64,000 nucleotides of DNA from Streptomyces yatensis (lineage in GTDB: Bacteria; Actinomycetota; Actinomycetes; Streptomycetales; Streptomycetaceae). The notes under the pieces are model-generated. The model saw only the letters and a program-made list of their open reading frames with translations, was not told the DNA's origin and made no database searches. How positions within the stretch are numbered: the stretch's first letter is position 1; each line of letters opens with the position of its first letter. The position numbers and the translations under genes are program-made. The DNA lies in NCBI RefSeq assembly GCF_018069625.1, contig NZ_CP072941.1, positions 6,448,001 through 6,512,000 of the forward strand, written 5' to 3'. Below, in pieces: positions 1 through 7,621 of the stretch.

Positions 1-588
1 TGGCGTCACCAGATCCGCAGGGGCCTTACGGGGCTACAGGAGAACACCGGCAAGCTCTTCCGCACCACGAGCCATTTCCGCGTGTACTCGTCCACGCTCG
101 TCCCTGGTCTACTGCAGACCGAGGGCTATGCGGTCAGCGTTCTCGGGGCGGCAGCCCGTTTCCGTGAACTCCCTGTTGACGACAGCACCGAAGCCGCGCG
201 TGCCCGGGTCGACCGCTCGCGAGTTATCCACGACCCTGGCCGCCGCTTTGCCCTGCTCATCGAAGAGTCCGTTCTGCATTGCCAGATCGCCGACATCGAT
301 GCGATGGCAGCCCAGCTCGGCTACCTCCTCACTGCTGGCGCGATCCCCACAGTGTCCCTGGGCATTATCCCGGCAGCCGCGCGCCTGCGTTGCCAGTGGC
401 CACGCGAGACCTTTCACGTGTATGACGACAAGCTGGTGTCCATGGAGCTGGTGTCCGCCAGGGTACGGATCACCCAGCCCTCGGAGGTCGCGCTGTATCT
501 GAAGGCGTTCGAGGAGCTGCGCGGCATGGCCGTGTACGGGGGCGAGGCGAGGGCGTTGATCCTGAAGGCCATCGAGGCCCTGAACTGA
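1..588 (+). CDS. XRE-type regulator C-terminal part with DUF5753 domain (5'-truncated by window edge)
   Basis: The reading frame is open from the first base and ends in TGA at 586-588, so the N-terminal helix-turn-helix lies outside the window. The visible 195 residues look like DUF5753, the putative ligand- or partner-binding part of the Streptomyces XRE-DUF5753 (Scr1-like) regulators: FRVYSSTLVPGLLQTEGYA opens the domain and the EVALYLKAFEELRGMAVYG stretch closes it. Such genes usually sit next to a small DUF397 gene; none follows here, only a hairpin and tRNA-His, so the partner may lie upstream. Family assignment is fairly sure; the function of this copy is unknown. Confidence 0.85.
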   Translation, partial: WRHQIRRGLTGLQENTGKLFRTTSHFRVYSSTLVPGLLQTEGYAVSVLGAAARFRELPVDDSTEAARARVDRSRVIHDPGRRFALLIEESVLHCQIADIDAMAAQLGYLLTAGAIPTVSLGIIPAAARLRCQWPRETFHVYDDKLVSMELVSARVRITQPSEVALYLKAFEELRGMAVYGGEARALILKAIEALN

Positions 589-633
589 CTCCGGGCGCGG
601 CCGTGGGGAGATCGGCCGCAGGGAGATACGAGA

Positions 634-673
634 AAGAGGCCGCTGTCCCACTTACACAGGTCAGCGGCCTCTT
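634..673. terminator. Hairpin terminator between DUF5753 gene and tRNA-His
   Basis: A perfect 12-bp stem (634-645 with 662-673, arm AAGAGGCCGCTG) with a 16-nt loop lies between the two convergent units. It can serve as a terminator for the regulator on the plus strand and for the tRNA on the minus strand. Confidence 0.65.
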
Positions 674-680
674 CGCAGAG

Positions 681-753
681 GGTGAGTAACGGGACTCGAA
701 CCCGCGACATCCTGGACCACAACCAGGTGCTCTACCAGCTGAGCTATACCCAC
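681..753 (-). tRNA. tRNA-His (anticodon GTG)
   Basis: Read on the minus strand, the segment folds as a cloverleaf: acceptor 5' arm GTGGGTA pairs with TACTCAC at the 3' end (one G-U), the D-arm has AGCTCAGCTGGTAGAGC, the anticodon loop contains GTG, and the T-arm carries GGTTCGAGTCC. The base before position 1 (754 on the plus strand) is a G on the tRNA strand, able to pair with the C discriminator as the G-1 expected for histidine tRNAs. CCA is not encoded, which is normal in Streptomyces. Confidence 0.95.
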
Positions 754-806
754 CACGACCGGCGCTTTCCGCACCGGCCGAGAAAAAGTGTACAGGGTCC
801 GAAGGG

Positions 807-845
807 GTGCTCGCTCCCGGCTTTCGGGGTGTCGGGAGCGAGCAC
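807..845 (-). terminator. Terminator downstream of orn
   Basis: A perfect 13-bp inverted repeat (807-819 and 833-845, arm GTGCTCGCTCCCG) with a 13-nt loop begins 20 bp past the orn stop codon. It probably ends the adpA-orn transcript and separates it from tRNA-His. Confidence 0.75.
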
Positions 846-864
846 CGGGTCGGGCCGGCCCGGG

Positions 865-1473
865 TCAGGTCTGGCGGGCGGGCAGGACGTGCTTGGCCGC
901 GATGGTCTTCGCCGTGTCCGAGTCCGGGCCGGGCGCGGGGACGAAGACCGCTTCACGGTAGTAGCGCAGCTCGGCGATGGACTCGTGGATGTCCGCGAGC
1001 GCGCGGTGGTTGCCGTTCTTCTTGGGGCTGTTGAAGTAGGCCCGCGGATACCAGCGGCGGGCCAGCTCCTTGATCGAGGAGACGTCGACGATCCGGTAGT
1101 GGAGGTAGCTCTCGAGCGTCGGCATGTCCCGGAGGAGGAAGCCCCGGTCGGTGCCGACCGAGTTTCCGCACAGCGGGGCCTTGCCGGCCTCGGGGACGTG
1201 CTCGCGGATGTAGGCCAGGACCTGGTCCTGGGCATCCTCGAGCGTGGTCCCGCCCTCGAGCTCGGCGAGCAGGCCGGAGGTGGTGTGCATCTCGCGCACC
1301 ACCTCGGGCATGGTGACCAGCGCTTCCGCGGGGGGGCGGACAACGATGTCCACTCCCTCGCCCTGGATGTTGAGCTCGGAGTCCGTGACCAGCGCGGCCA
1401 CCTCGATAAGCGCGTCGTTCGCCAGCGAGAGCCCGGTCATCTCGCAGTCGATCCACACCATGCGATCGTTCAT
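865..1473 (-). CDS. orn: Oligoribonuclease
   Basis: Orn is a 3'-to-5' exoribonuclease of the DEDDh family that degrades two- to five-nucleotide RNAs, including pGpG left from cyclic-di-GMP breakdown. The 202-residue product has the Exo I motif IDCEMTG (Asp9, Glu11), the central CGNSVGTDRGFL region and the Exo III motif NHRALADI with the catalytic His and Asp. I chose the ATG at 1473, which follows the adpA stop by only 5 bp and has a GGGTGAG-like ribosome site; an in-frame ATG four codons later is possible. The adpA-orn order is a known conserved Streptomyces arrangement, and the short gap suggests translational coupling. Confidence 0.95.
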   Translation of the reverse strand: MNDRMVWIDCEMTGLSLANDALIEVAALVTDSELNIQGEGVDIVVRPPAEALVTMPEVVREMHTTSGLLAELEGGTTLEDAQDQVLAYIREHVPEAGKAPLCGNSVGTDRGFLLRDMPTLESYLHYRIVDVSSIKELARRWYPRAYFNSPKKNGNHRALADIHESIAELRYYREAVFVPAPGPDSDTAKTIAAKHVLPARQT

Positions 1474-1478
1474 ACGTC

Positions 1479-2801
1479 TCACCCTACGGGGCGTTCCCGC
1501 TGGCCGGGCAGGGACGGACGGCCCGGAGCGCGGCCGGCGGCCTGTTCGGGCAGACGTGGGGCGTAGGCGTCCGACTCCGGTTTGCCAGGGTCCGGATGCG
1601 GAGCGTGATGGTGGTGCGGTGGATGCCCCGAGTGACCGGTGGGACCGCCGGGCGCGCCCTGTCGCCGCAGCGGCAGGGAGTGGTCGCCCGAGCGGGGTTC
1701 GATCACCTCGGCGCGGTCGGGCCGGTCGGCCCGCTCCAGCCGCTCCAGGCGGTCGGGGCGGTCCGTGCGCTCCGCCGGCCCGCCCTGGGGCCTGCGGGCG
1801 CGGTACGCGGCCCGGTAGGCGGCCGGGGAGGACCCCAGCTGCCGCCGGAAGTGCCCGCGCAGCGCGACCGGCGAACGGAAGCCGCAGCGGCCGGCGACCT
1901 CGTCGACCGAGTAGTCGGAGGTCTCCAGGAGCCGCTGCGCCTGCAGTACCCGCTGGGTGATCAGCCACTGCAGTGGAGCGCTCCCAGTGAGCGAGCGGAA
2001 CCTGCGGTCGAAGGTTCTGCGGCTCATATAGGCGCGCGCCGCCAGGGCCTCGACGTCGAACTGCTCATGCAGATGCTCGAGCGCCCACGCCACCACCTCG
2101 GCGAGCGGATCCGCCCCGATCTCCTCTGGTAACGACCTGTCCAGATAGCGCTCCTGCCCTCCGCTGCGGCGTGGCGGGACGACCAGGCGCCGGGCGAGGG
2201 CGCCTGCGGCGTCCGCGCCGTGGTCGGTGCGCACGATGTGCAGGCATAGATCGATCCCGGCGGCGGTGCCCGCCGAGGTCAGTACGTCACCGTCGTCGAC
2301 GAAGAGCTCGCGGGGGTCCACATGGACCGACGGGTAGCGCTTGGCGAGTGTCGGTGCGTACATCCAGTGGGTGGTCGCCGGGCGGCCGTCCAGCAGCCCG
2401 GCGGCGGCCAGTACGAAGGCCCCGGTGCACAGGCCCACGATCCGCGCGCCCTCCTCGTGCGCGCGGCGCAGCGCGTCGAGCGCGGCGGCCGGTGGCGGCT
2501 GGGTTATCGACCGCCAGGCCGGTACGACGACGGTGCCGGCCCGGGAGAGTGCCTCCAGGCCGTATGGTGCGGTCAGTTCCAGTCCGCCAGTCGTTCGCAG
2601 TGGCACATCTTCGCCCGCGCACACCAGCAATCGGTACCGAGGGACTCCGGCGTCCTGCCGGTCGATACCGAAGACGGAGAGCGGGATGGAGCTTTCGAAG
2701 ATGGGGCCGCCGCTGAACAGCAGCACCGCGACGATTTCTCGTCGCCGGCGTCCGGAGAGCTTGCGCGAGGTCTCCGGTACGGTCGTGGAGTCCTGGCTCA
2801 T
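1479..2801 (-). CDS. adpA: AdpA, AraC/GlxA-type global activator of development and secondary metabolism
   Basis: AdpA is the master transcription factor of the A-factor cascade and of antibiotic and aerial-mycelium genes. The N-terminal two thirds form a DJ-1/PfpI-like dimerisation domain (about residues 25-205, with IVGLCTGAFVLAAAG); the AraC-type double helix-turn-helix follows (about 235-345, AYMSRRTFDRRFRSLTGSAP). Leu224 in the linker (DRSLPEE) is encoded by TTA at 2130-2132, so translation should need the bldA tRNA, as in other adpA genes. The 440-residue length exceeds the usual roughly 400: after ARRPQ comes a low-complexity tail rich in Arg-Asp-Arg-Pro-type repeats and His-Pro. The ATG at 2801 has a GAGGGGGG ribosome site. 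Orn follows within 5 bp. Confidence 0.96.
   Translation of the reverse strand: MSQDSTTVPETSRKLSGRRRREIVAVLLFSGGPIFESSIPLSVFGIDRQDAGVPRYRLLVCAGEDVPLRTTGGLELTAPYGLEALSRAGTVVVPAWRSITQPPPAAALDALRRAHEEGARIVGLCTGAFVLAAAGLLDGRPATTHWMYAPTLAKRYPSVHVDPRELFVDDGDVLTSAGTAAGIDLCLHIVRTDHGADAAGALARRLVVPPRRSGGQERYLDRSLPEEIGADPLAEVVAWALEHLHEQFDVEALAARAYMSRRTFDRRFRSLTGSAPLQWLITQRVLQAQRLLETSDYSVDEVAGRCGFRSPVALRGHFRRQLGSSPAAYRAAYRARRPQGGPAERTDRPDRLERLERADRPDRAEVIEPRSGDHSLPLRRQGAPGGPTGHSGHPPHHHHAPHPDPGKPESDAYAPRLPEQAAGRAPGRPSLPGQRERPVG
2130..2132 (-). promoter_or_regulatory. TTA leucine codon in adpA (bldA-dependent)
   Basis: The codon reads TTA on the coding strand at codon 224 of adpA, in frame with the ATG at 2801. 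TTA is the rarest codon in Streptomyces and is read only by the bldA tRNA. The position in the linker between the two AdpA domains is where the family is known to carry it. Confidence 0.92.
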
Positions 2802-3298
2802 GGCACTAAGCCCCCCTCGGTGGTCGCGTCCTCTCGGTCCTGCACGTTTCCCCTCGGTCCTGAACGGTTCCCCCGCCGGTCATGGCCAAGATCGAATCTA
2901 CTGTGTCGCGTGTGGTCGCCGTGACCAGTTCACCACCCGCCACTATGTCGACATGGGAACTTGGCGCGAAGCATTCGATCACGAAGCGTTGCACTCGTAG
3001 CCCTCGCTGTGAAGTACGCCTTGTGCGGACACCCACTTCCCGTAGGGGGTACGTGCCCCGCGGACCCCTTTCCACGCTGGCCGGACGGGTGTTGAGCACG
3101 GCGTTTGCCAAGGGAAGAAGTGTGGCCCGAAGTTGGCTTAAAACAAGCGGGCGCATGCGTACGGATGCGTCATGCGACCGGCGTACGGCCGGCTCGTACA
3201 TCCTCGGGGCTCGAGCGACGCTCCAGCGCCGCTCCATCAGCGCTGAGTGTGCGGAGCGCTACGGACCGCGTTCCCGGCGTCGGGGTCCTCGCGCGTCC
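2802..3298. promoter_or_regulatory. adpA upstream region (long gene-free stretch)
   Basis: About 500 bp without a credible gene separates adpA from the next small gene on the same strand. Long leaders and several operator sites are typical for adpA. The part at 2880-3000 is less GC-rich than its surroundings and includes TGGCGCGAAG at 2962-2971, nine of ten positions of the AdpA consensus TGGCSNGWWY, so an autoregulatory site is possible. I could not fix a convincing -10/-35 pair. Confidence 0.5.
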
Positions 3299-3673
3299 TC
3301 AGACGCGGCGGCCGCCCCGGTGCGCGCCGATGCCCGTACGGCCGTGGCGGCCCCGGTGCGGGCTGGCGCCGTCCGCGTCCAGCCGGGCCGCGGTGCGTTC
3401 GGAATGGCGCAGCAGCGCGCGGCTGGCGGCGGTCACGGCGGCGAGGCCCGCACCGGCCCCCAGGGCGCCGCCGAAGGGTAATCCGCACATGAGCAGGACG
3501 ATGGGGACCACGGCGCAGCTGAAGGCCGCCCAGCGGATCACCTCGCTCACCGCGTCGCTAGCGGTGGGCTGGACCGGGGCTCGAGCGGGGCTTGGAATAT
3601 GGGGCCGTCCGGGTGTCCCGGCCGTGTCGCCGGGGATGCCGCCGGGGGCGTCGTACTCGCGGGCGACGGACAC
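3299..3673 (-). CDS. Small conserved membrane protein upstream of adpA
   Basis: The 124-residue product has a polar N-terminus rich in Pro and Gly, then one or two hydrophobic helices (WAAFSCAVVPIVLLMCGLPF and the adjoining Gly/Ala-rich GGALGAGAGLAAVTAASRA), and an Arg/Gly-rich basic tail. I chose GTG at 3673 because GAGAGGAG lies about nine bases upstream; a TTG two codons earlier is possible. Leu65 in the membrane segment is a TTA codon (3479-3481), so this gene too may depend on bldA. An unannotated small gene occupies the same place beside adpA in other streptomycetes. Function unknown. Confidence 0.62.
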   Translation of the reverse strand: MSVAREYDAPGGIPGDTAGTPGRPHIPSPARAPVQPTASDAVSEVIRWAAFSCAVVPIVLLMCGLPFGGALGAGAGLAAVTAASRALLRHSERTAARLDADGASPHRGRHGRTGIGAHRGGRRV

Positions 3674-4171
3674 GGGCAAGGCTCCTCTCGAGCGGCCGGC
3701 GAGATGTCGGCAGGGCGCTCCGCGCGGGGGTGGGGAGGGGCGGCGGGCCGGGGATCCGGGCAGGTGAGCGGGGCGGGCCGGGGCCGCCGTACCGGCTGCC
3801 GCTACTACAACGCCCGGCCCGCCCCCAGGTCACTGCCGGGCCGCCGGGCGGCGTGCCACGGCGGTCCGGACGGGCCGGGTGACGGGCCGGGGACCGGGCG
3901 TGGCGGGGACCACTTGGGGCATTGCGTTACGGGCCGCCCTCCGGCATGCTCCGGGGAACGCTTCGGGCGGCTCCGCTCCCGTGGCTGCCTCTGGGCAGGT
4001 GGTGAATGCCGCCGTACCCTTGGGGGTAAGGGCTTGGAAAGATGAATCCCGGACGGATTTCGACCCCTCGAGATCGTCCCCGAGCTCCAGCGGAGCTCAA
4101 GTCCCCCGACGACCCCCAACCTGAGCCCCCGCCGATCCCTCCGCACGAGGACATCCTTCGCCGAGACACCG
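3674..4171. other. Gene-free stretch between divergent genes
   Basis: About 500 bp of very GC-rich sequence separates the small membrane-protein gene (leftward) from the universal stress protein gene (rightward). It should hold both promoters. I see a short inverted motif TACCCTTGGGGGTA near 4015, but no clear promoter pair and no RNA gene. Confidence 0.4.
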
Positions 4172-4693
4172 ATGGCCGGTCACGAAATCCCCGAACCCGC
4201 GGACCGCAAGCGGGTCGCCGATCACATGGCGACCCCCGAAGCGGCGGAAGAAACACGTCATTCCTGCGATCCAGCGTTCCAGCACGGTGTTGTGGTGGGA
4301 TTCGACGGCTCCACGTCGAGCGAACGCGCTCTCGCCTACGCCATCGGCATGGCCCGGCGCTCAGGCTCAGGGCTGATCATCGTCCACGTGGCCAACCGGC
4401 TGCCGACGACGGTGTGGGCGGGCTGTGAGCCGCCGGTCTTCGTCGATGTCCCCGATCACCGCACCGAAGTGCTGGGGCTCGAGTTGGCCTGCGCCGATCA
4501 TCTCTCCGAGGTGCCCTGGATCCTCGTCGAACGAGGCGGGGACATCTGTCATGAGCTGGAGGAGGTCGGCCGGGAGTACGCGGCCGACGCCATTGTGGTG
4601 GGCTCCACGCACGGGCTGGTGGGGCGGATCTTCGGCTCGGTCGCGGGGCGGCTCGCCCGGCGGGCGCAGCGGCCCGTCATCGTCATCCCCTGA
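4172..4693 (+). CDS. Universal stress protein family (UspA-like, single domain)
   Basis: The 173-residue product has one UspA fold: the first strand and Asp loop VVVGFDGSTSSERALAYAI, and the C-terminal phosphate-binding pattern VVGSTHGLVGRIFGSVAGRLARRAQRPVIVIP, matching the G-2x-G-9x-G-S/T signature of ATP-binding members. A polar extension of about 38 residues precedes the domain. The start is uncertain: ATG 4172 has only a distant GAGGA, and ATG 4226 would remove most of the extension. Such proteins respond to stress or dormancy; nothing in the sequence fixes a specific partner. Confidence 0.85.
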   Translation: MAGHEIPEPADRKRVADHMATPEAAEETRHSCDPAFQHGVVVGFDGSTSSERALAYAIGMARRSGSGLIIVHVANRLPTTVWAGCEPPVFVDVPDHRTEVLGLELACADHLSEVPWILVERGGDICHELEEVGREYAADAIVVGSTHGLVGRIFGSVAGRLARRAQRPVIVIP

Positions 4694-5105
4694 GCGCCGG
4701 CTGGGCGTCGACTGACGCCCGCCGGGCATTCCCTTGTTCTCACCTGACGTCCGCCGGGCATTCGCTGGGCGTCTCCTGTCGTCCGCCGGGCATCCTCTGG
4801 GTGTCCGCTGGGCATCTCCTGAGTGTCACCGGGTGTCTTCTGGCGCCTCAGAGTGCTCCAGGCGCTCCAGGCGCTCAACAGGCCCCCGAGCGCCCCTGAG
4901 CGGCTTCTGCGGGCCTTCCCGGCCCCTCGAGGTCCTCGAGGTCCCTCAAGTCCCCGCGCCCTTGCGCGCCGTGGCTCCGGCGCCCGTTCGTCAAGCGCGG
5001 TTGTTCAGCCCAAAACCTCTGCCGTCGGCATGCCTTGGCCCAGACGCCCGGAACCGGACACCCTCAACTCCCCTTGACCGCAGGTGAGATGGCGTCAAGT
5101 TCATC
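4694..5105. repeat. Degenerate tandem-repeat intergenic stretch
   Basis: From about 4705 to 4870 a degenerate unit of roughly 25-30 bp built on CTGRCGTCCGCCGGGCAT recurs four or five times, followed by short repeats of GGCGCTCCA. No reading frame has a ribosome site or plausible protein. It follows the stress-protein gene and has no evident terminator hairpin. Confidence 0.5.
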
Positions 5106-5290
5106 TTGACAACGGACAAACCTACCCGCGCGTAGAGGTGGATTGTGCGTTTGTGAGGGGTACAAAACGTTCGATCGTGCCGACGCGCGGGAAGTGACGG
5201 TTCCCGCGCGTCGGCCAGCCGCCGGCGTAAAGGGCGACGCCGGCGAAGGGGAGGCGGCCCCCGCGTGCGTGGTGGCACACGCGGGGGACC
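5106..5290 (+). ncRNA. Candidate structured small RNA (three consecutive hairpins)
   Basis: A consensus -35 TTGACA (5106-5111) is followed by TA-containing sequence (TAGAGG at 5133, spacing long at 21 bp), then three strong stem-loops in a row: a perfect 15-bp stem 5179-5193/5201-5215 with a 7-nt loop, an 8-bp stem 5221-5228/5237-5244, and a 10-bp stem 5258-5267/5278-5287. There is no coding frame. The last stem can also terminate glmS from the other strand. The RNA gene is an inference from structure and promoter-like sequence only. Confidence 0.35.
5258..5287 (-). terminator. Terminator downstream of glmS
   Basis: The perfect inverted repeat CCCCCGCGTG / CACGCGGGGG with a 10-nt loop lies about 65 bp past the glmS stop codon. 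It is the most likely terminator of glmS and might also end a plus-strand transcript. Confidence 0.6.
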
Positions 5291-5350
5291 GCCAAGGGGC
5301 TCGCGGAGCGATTCGCGGAGGATTCGCCCAGGTCGCGCGGGGGTGCGGGG

Positions 5351-7183
5351 CTACTCGACCGTCACCGACTTGGCGAGGTTGCGGGGCTTGTCGATGTCCC
5401 GGCCGAGCGCCAGCGCCGTGTGATAGGCGAGGAGTTGGAGCGGGATGCCCATGAGGATCGGGTCGAGTTCCACCTCGTTGCGGGGTACCACGATCGTGTG
5501 GTCCGCCTTCTCCTGCTCCCGGTGGGCGACGGCCAGGATCCGGCCGCTGCGGGCCTTGATCTCCTCCAGCGTCGCGCGGTTCTTCTCCAGCAGGTCGTCA
5601 TCCGGCAGGACCGCCACGGTCGGCACCTCGGGCTCGATCAGCGCCAGCGGCCCGTGCTTGAGCTCGGAGGCCGGGTACGCCTCGGCGTGGACGTAGGAGA
5701 CCTCCTTCAGCTTCAGGGACGCCTCGCGCGCCACCGGGTAGCCACGGACCCGCCCGACGAACATCATGCTCTTTGCGTTCGCATATTCCGCGGCGAGCTT
5801 TTTGATCTCTTCCTCGCCGCGCAGCACCTCGGCGATCTGCTCGGGCAGCTTGCGCAGCCCGGCGATGATCCGCTTGCCGTCGGCGACCGAGAGATCGCGG
5901 ATCCGGCCCAGGTGGAGGGCGAGCAGCGCGAAGGCGACGGCGGTGTTGGTGAAGCACTTGGTGGAGACGACGCACACCTCCGGGCCCGCGTGGACGTACA
6001 CCCCGCCGTCGGTCTCCCGGGCGATGGCGCTGCCCACGACGTTGACGACGCCCAGCACCCGGGCGCCCTTGCGCTTGAGCTCCTGGACGGCCGCCAGCGT
6101 GTCGTAGGTCTCGCCGGACTGGCTGACCGCGATGTAGAGGGTGTCCGGGTCCACGACCGGGTTGCGGTAGCGGAACTCGCTCGCGGGCTCCGCGTCCGCC
6201 GGGATCCGGGCCAGCTCCTCGATCAGCTGGGCCCCGATCAGGCCCGTGTGGTACGCCGAACCACAGCCGAGGATCTTGACCCGGCGCACCCCGCGCGCCT
6301 CGCGGGCGTCCAGGTTGAGCCCGCCCAGCCGGACGGTGGAGAAGCGGTCGTCGATCCGGCCGCGCAGCACCCGGTCCACGGCGTCGACCTGCTCGTGGAT
6401 CTCCTTGTGCATATAGGTGTCGTGGCCGCCCATGTCGTACGACTCGGCCTCCCACTCCACGGTGGTGGGGGAGGGGGCGGTGCGGCTGCCCTCGGTGGTG
6501 TAGGTGCGGTAGTCGTCGGCCTTGAGGGTGGCCATCTCGCCGTCGTCCAGGGTGACCACCTGGCGGGTGTGGCTGACCAGCGCGGCGACGTCGGAGGCGA
6601 CGAACATCTCCTTCTCGCCGATGCCCAGCACCACCGGCGAGCCGTTGCGGGCGACGACGATGCGGTCCGGGAAGTCGGCGTGCAGCACGGCGATGCCGTA
6701 GGTGCCCTCGACCATCGAGAGCGCGTGGCGGACCTTCTCCTCCAGGGTGGGCGCCTGGGAGCGGCCGATGAGATGGGCGAGCGCCTCGGAGTCGGTGTCG
6801 GAGGCCAGCTCGACGCCGTCGGCGGCCAGCTTGGCGCGCAGATCGGCGGCGTTGTCGATGATGCCGTTGTGGACGACGGCGACCTTGCCGTCCGCGTCCA
6901 GATGCGGATGCGCGTTGGTGTCATTGGGCGCGCCATGGGTGGCCCAGCGGGTGTGGGCGATTCCGGTGGTGCCCGCGAACCGCTTGGGAAGCCTGGCCTC
7001 CAGCTCGCGGACCCGGCCCTTGGCCTTGGCGGTCTTCAGCCCGGCGCTCTGGGCGCCCTTGGCGGGCTTGCCCTGGATGGCGATGCCCGCGGAGTCATAG
7101 CCGCGGTACTCCAGGCGCTGCAGCCCCTCCAGCAGCAGCTGTGCCACATCGCGCTTGCCGATGTATCCGACGATTCCGCACAT
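5351..7183 (-). CDS. glmS: Glutamine--fructose-6-phosphate aminotransferase (isomerising)
   Basis: GlmS makes glucosamine-6-phosphate from fructose-6-phosphate and glutamine, the first step to UDP-GlcNAc for peptidoglycan. The 610-residue product begins MCGIVGYIG, so Cys2 is the glutaminase nucleophile. The glutaminase domain spans about 1-230 (TRWATHGAPND, HNGIIDNAADLR), followed by two SIS sugar-isomerase domains (ILGCGSAYHTG and SQSGETYDTLAA in the first; KLKEVSYVHAEAYPASELKHG in the second), ending at the family's usual PRNLAKSVTVE. Length and ends are complete. A second glmS elsewhere in the genome is usual in streptomycetes. It lies in the adpA neighbourhood, as in S. coelicolor. Confidence 0.97.
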   Translation of the reverse strand: MCGIVGYIGKRDVAQLLLEGLQRLEYRGYDSAGIAIQGKPAKGAQSAGLKTAKAKGRVRELEARLPKRFAGTTGIAHTRWATHGAPNDTNAHPHLDADGKVAVVHNGIIDNAADLRAKLAADGVELASDTDSEALAHLIGRSQAPTLEEKVRHALSMVEGTYGIAVLHADFPDRIVVARNGSPVVLGIGEKEMFVASDVAALVSHTRQVVTLDDGEMATLKADDYRTYTTEGSRTAPSPTTVEWEAESYDMGGHDTYMHKEIHEQVDAVDRVLRGRIDDRFSTVRLGGLNLDAREARGVRRVKILGCGSAYHTGLIGAQLIEELARIPADAEPASEFRYRNPVVDPDTLYIAVSQSGETYDTLAAVQELKRKGARVLGVVNVVGSAIARETDGGVYVHAGPEVCVVSTKCFTNTAVAFALLALHLGRIRDLSVADGKRIIAGLRKLPEQIAEVLRGEEEIKKLAAEYANAKSMMFVGRVRGYPVAREASLKLKEVSYVHAEAYPASELKHGPLALIEPEVPTVAVLPDDDLLEKNRATLEEIKARSGRILAVAHREQEKADHTIVVPRNEVELDPILMGIPLQLLAYHTALALGRDIDKPRNLAKSVTVE

Positions 7184-7304
7184 GGTGTTCAGGCCCTCCC
7201 ATTGATCGCTCGTACATGCTCGTGCTCGTGTCCGGCGGTGGCGGCCGCCATCGTGGACCGGTGCCGTGTCCGATGCCGTGGACCGGCGCCGTGGACCGGC
7301 GCCG

Positions 7305-7580
7305 TCAGCCGTAGACGATGCGGCGCAGCTGGCGCAGCGAGAGTTCGGGCGGAGCCACCGCGCGGTACGGCAGCTCGGCCGTGATCCGCTCGAAGATGTC
7401 CGCGTTGGTCAGCCCACCGGACTGCAGTTCGCGGTGGCGGCGCCGGACGAACTCCTCCGTCGTCTCGTCGAAGTACGCCAGTACGTCCAGCACCACCCGG
7501 CCCGCCTCGCCGCGGCTGAGCGGCGTACTGCGAACCAGGTGGTCGATCAGGTCATCGTGGGACATACGGCGGTCGAGCAT
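7305..7580 (-). CDS. Conserved small protein, probably leaderless
   Basis: The 91-residue product (MSHDDLIDHLVRSTPLSRGE near its start) is predicted largely helical, with a HTH-like first half and a C-terminal region ELSLRQLRRIVYG. I know it only as a conserved streptomycete hypothetical found between glmS and the hexosaminidase. No ribosome site precedes ATG 7580, but a good promoter does: TTGCGA (7610-7615), 17 bp, CAGTAT (7587-7592), then six bases to the ATG, which fits a leaderless mRNA. A perfect 16-bp palindrome sits just upstream of the -35. Confidence 0.75.
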   Translation of the reverse strand: MLDRRMSHDDLIDHLVRSTPLSRGEAGRVVLDVLAYFDETTEEFVRRRHRELQSGGLTNADIFERITAELPYRAVAPPELSLRQLRRIVYG

Positions 7581-7586
7581 CCGTTG

Positions 7587-7615
7587 ATACTGCGATGCAG
7601 CGCGGTGTTTCGCAA
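7587..7615 (-). promoter_or_regulatory. Promoter giving a leaderless transcript of the 91-aa gene
   Basis: On the minus strand TTGCGA and CAGTAT are 17 bp apart, and the A of the ATG start is the seventh base after the -10. This is the classic geometry of leaderless actinobacterial genes. Confidence 0.55.
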
Positions 7616-7621
7616 CATTCC

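Noticed and set aside
682..1566. Long plus-strand open frame over tRNA-His and orn
   Set aside because: It is antisense to orn and the tRNA, has no ribosome site, and is explained by the low stop-codon density of GC-rich DNA.
4042..4428. Open frame beginning MNPGRISTPRD upstream of the stress-protein gene
   Set aside because: It overlaps the UspA frame out of phase and becomes Arg-rich shadow sequence; its Pro-rich start has no family resemblance.
4705..4870. CRISPR-like regular spacing of repeats
   Set aside because: Units are degenerate and adjacent, without unique spacers of constant length, and no cas gene is present.
5106..5138. Firm promoter call TTGACA to TAGAGG
   Set aside because: The 21-bp spacing is longer than functional sigma-70-type promoters normally allow, so I list it only as part of a low-confidence RNA candidate.
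4991..5278. Minus-strand open frame in the gene-free stretch before glmS
   Set aside because: Arg/Pro-rich with no ribosome site; the region is better explained by hairpins.
5420..7384. 654-codon open frame on the plus strand
   Set aside because: It is exactly antisense to glmS, whose protein is clearly real; the composition is that of a shadow frame.
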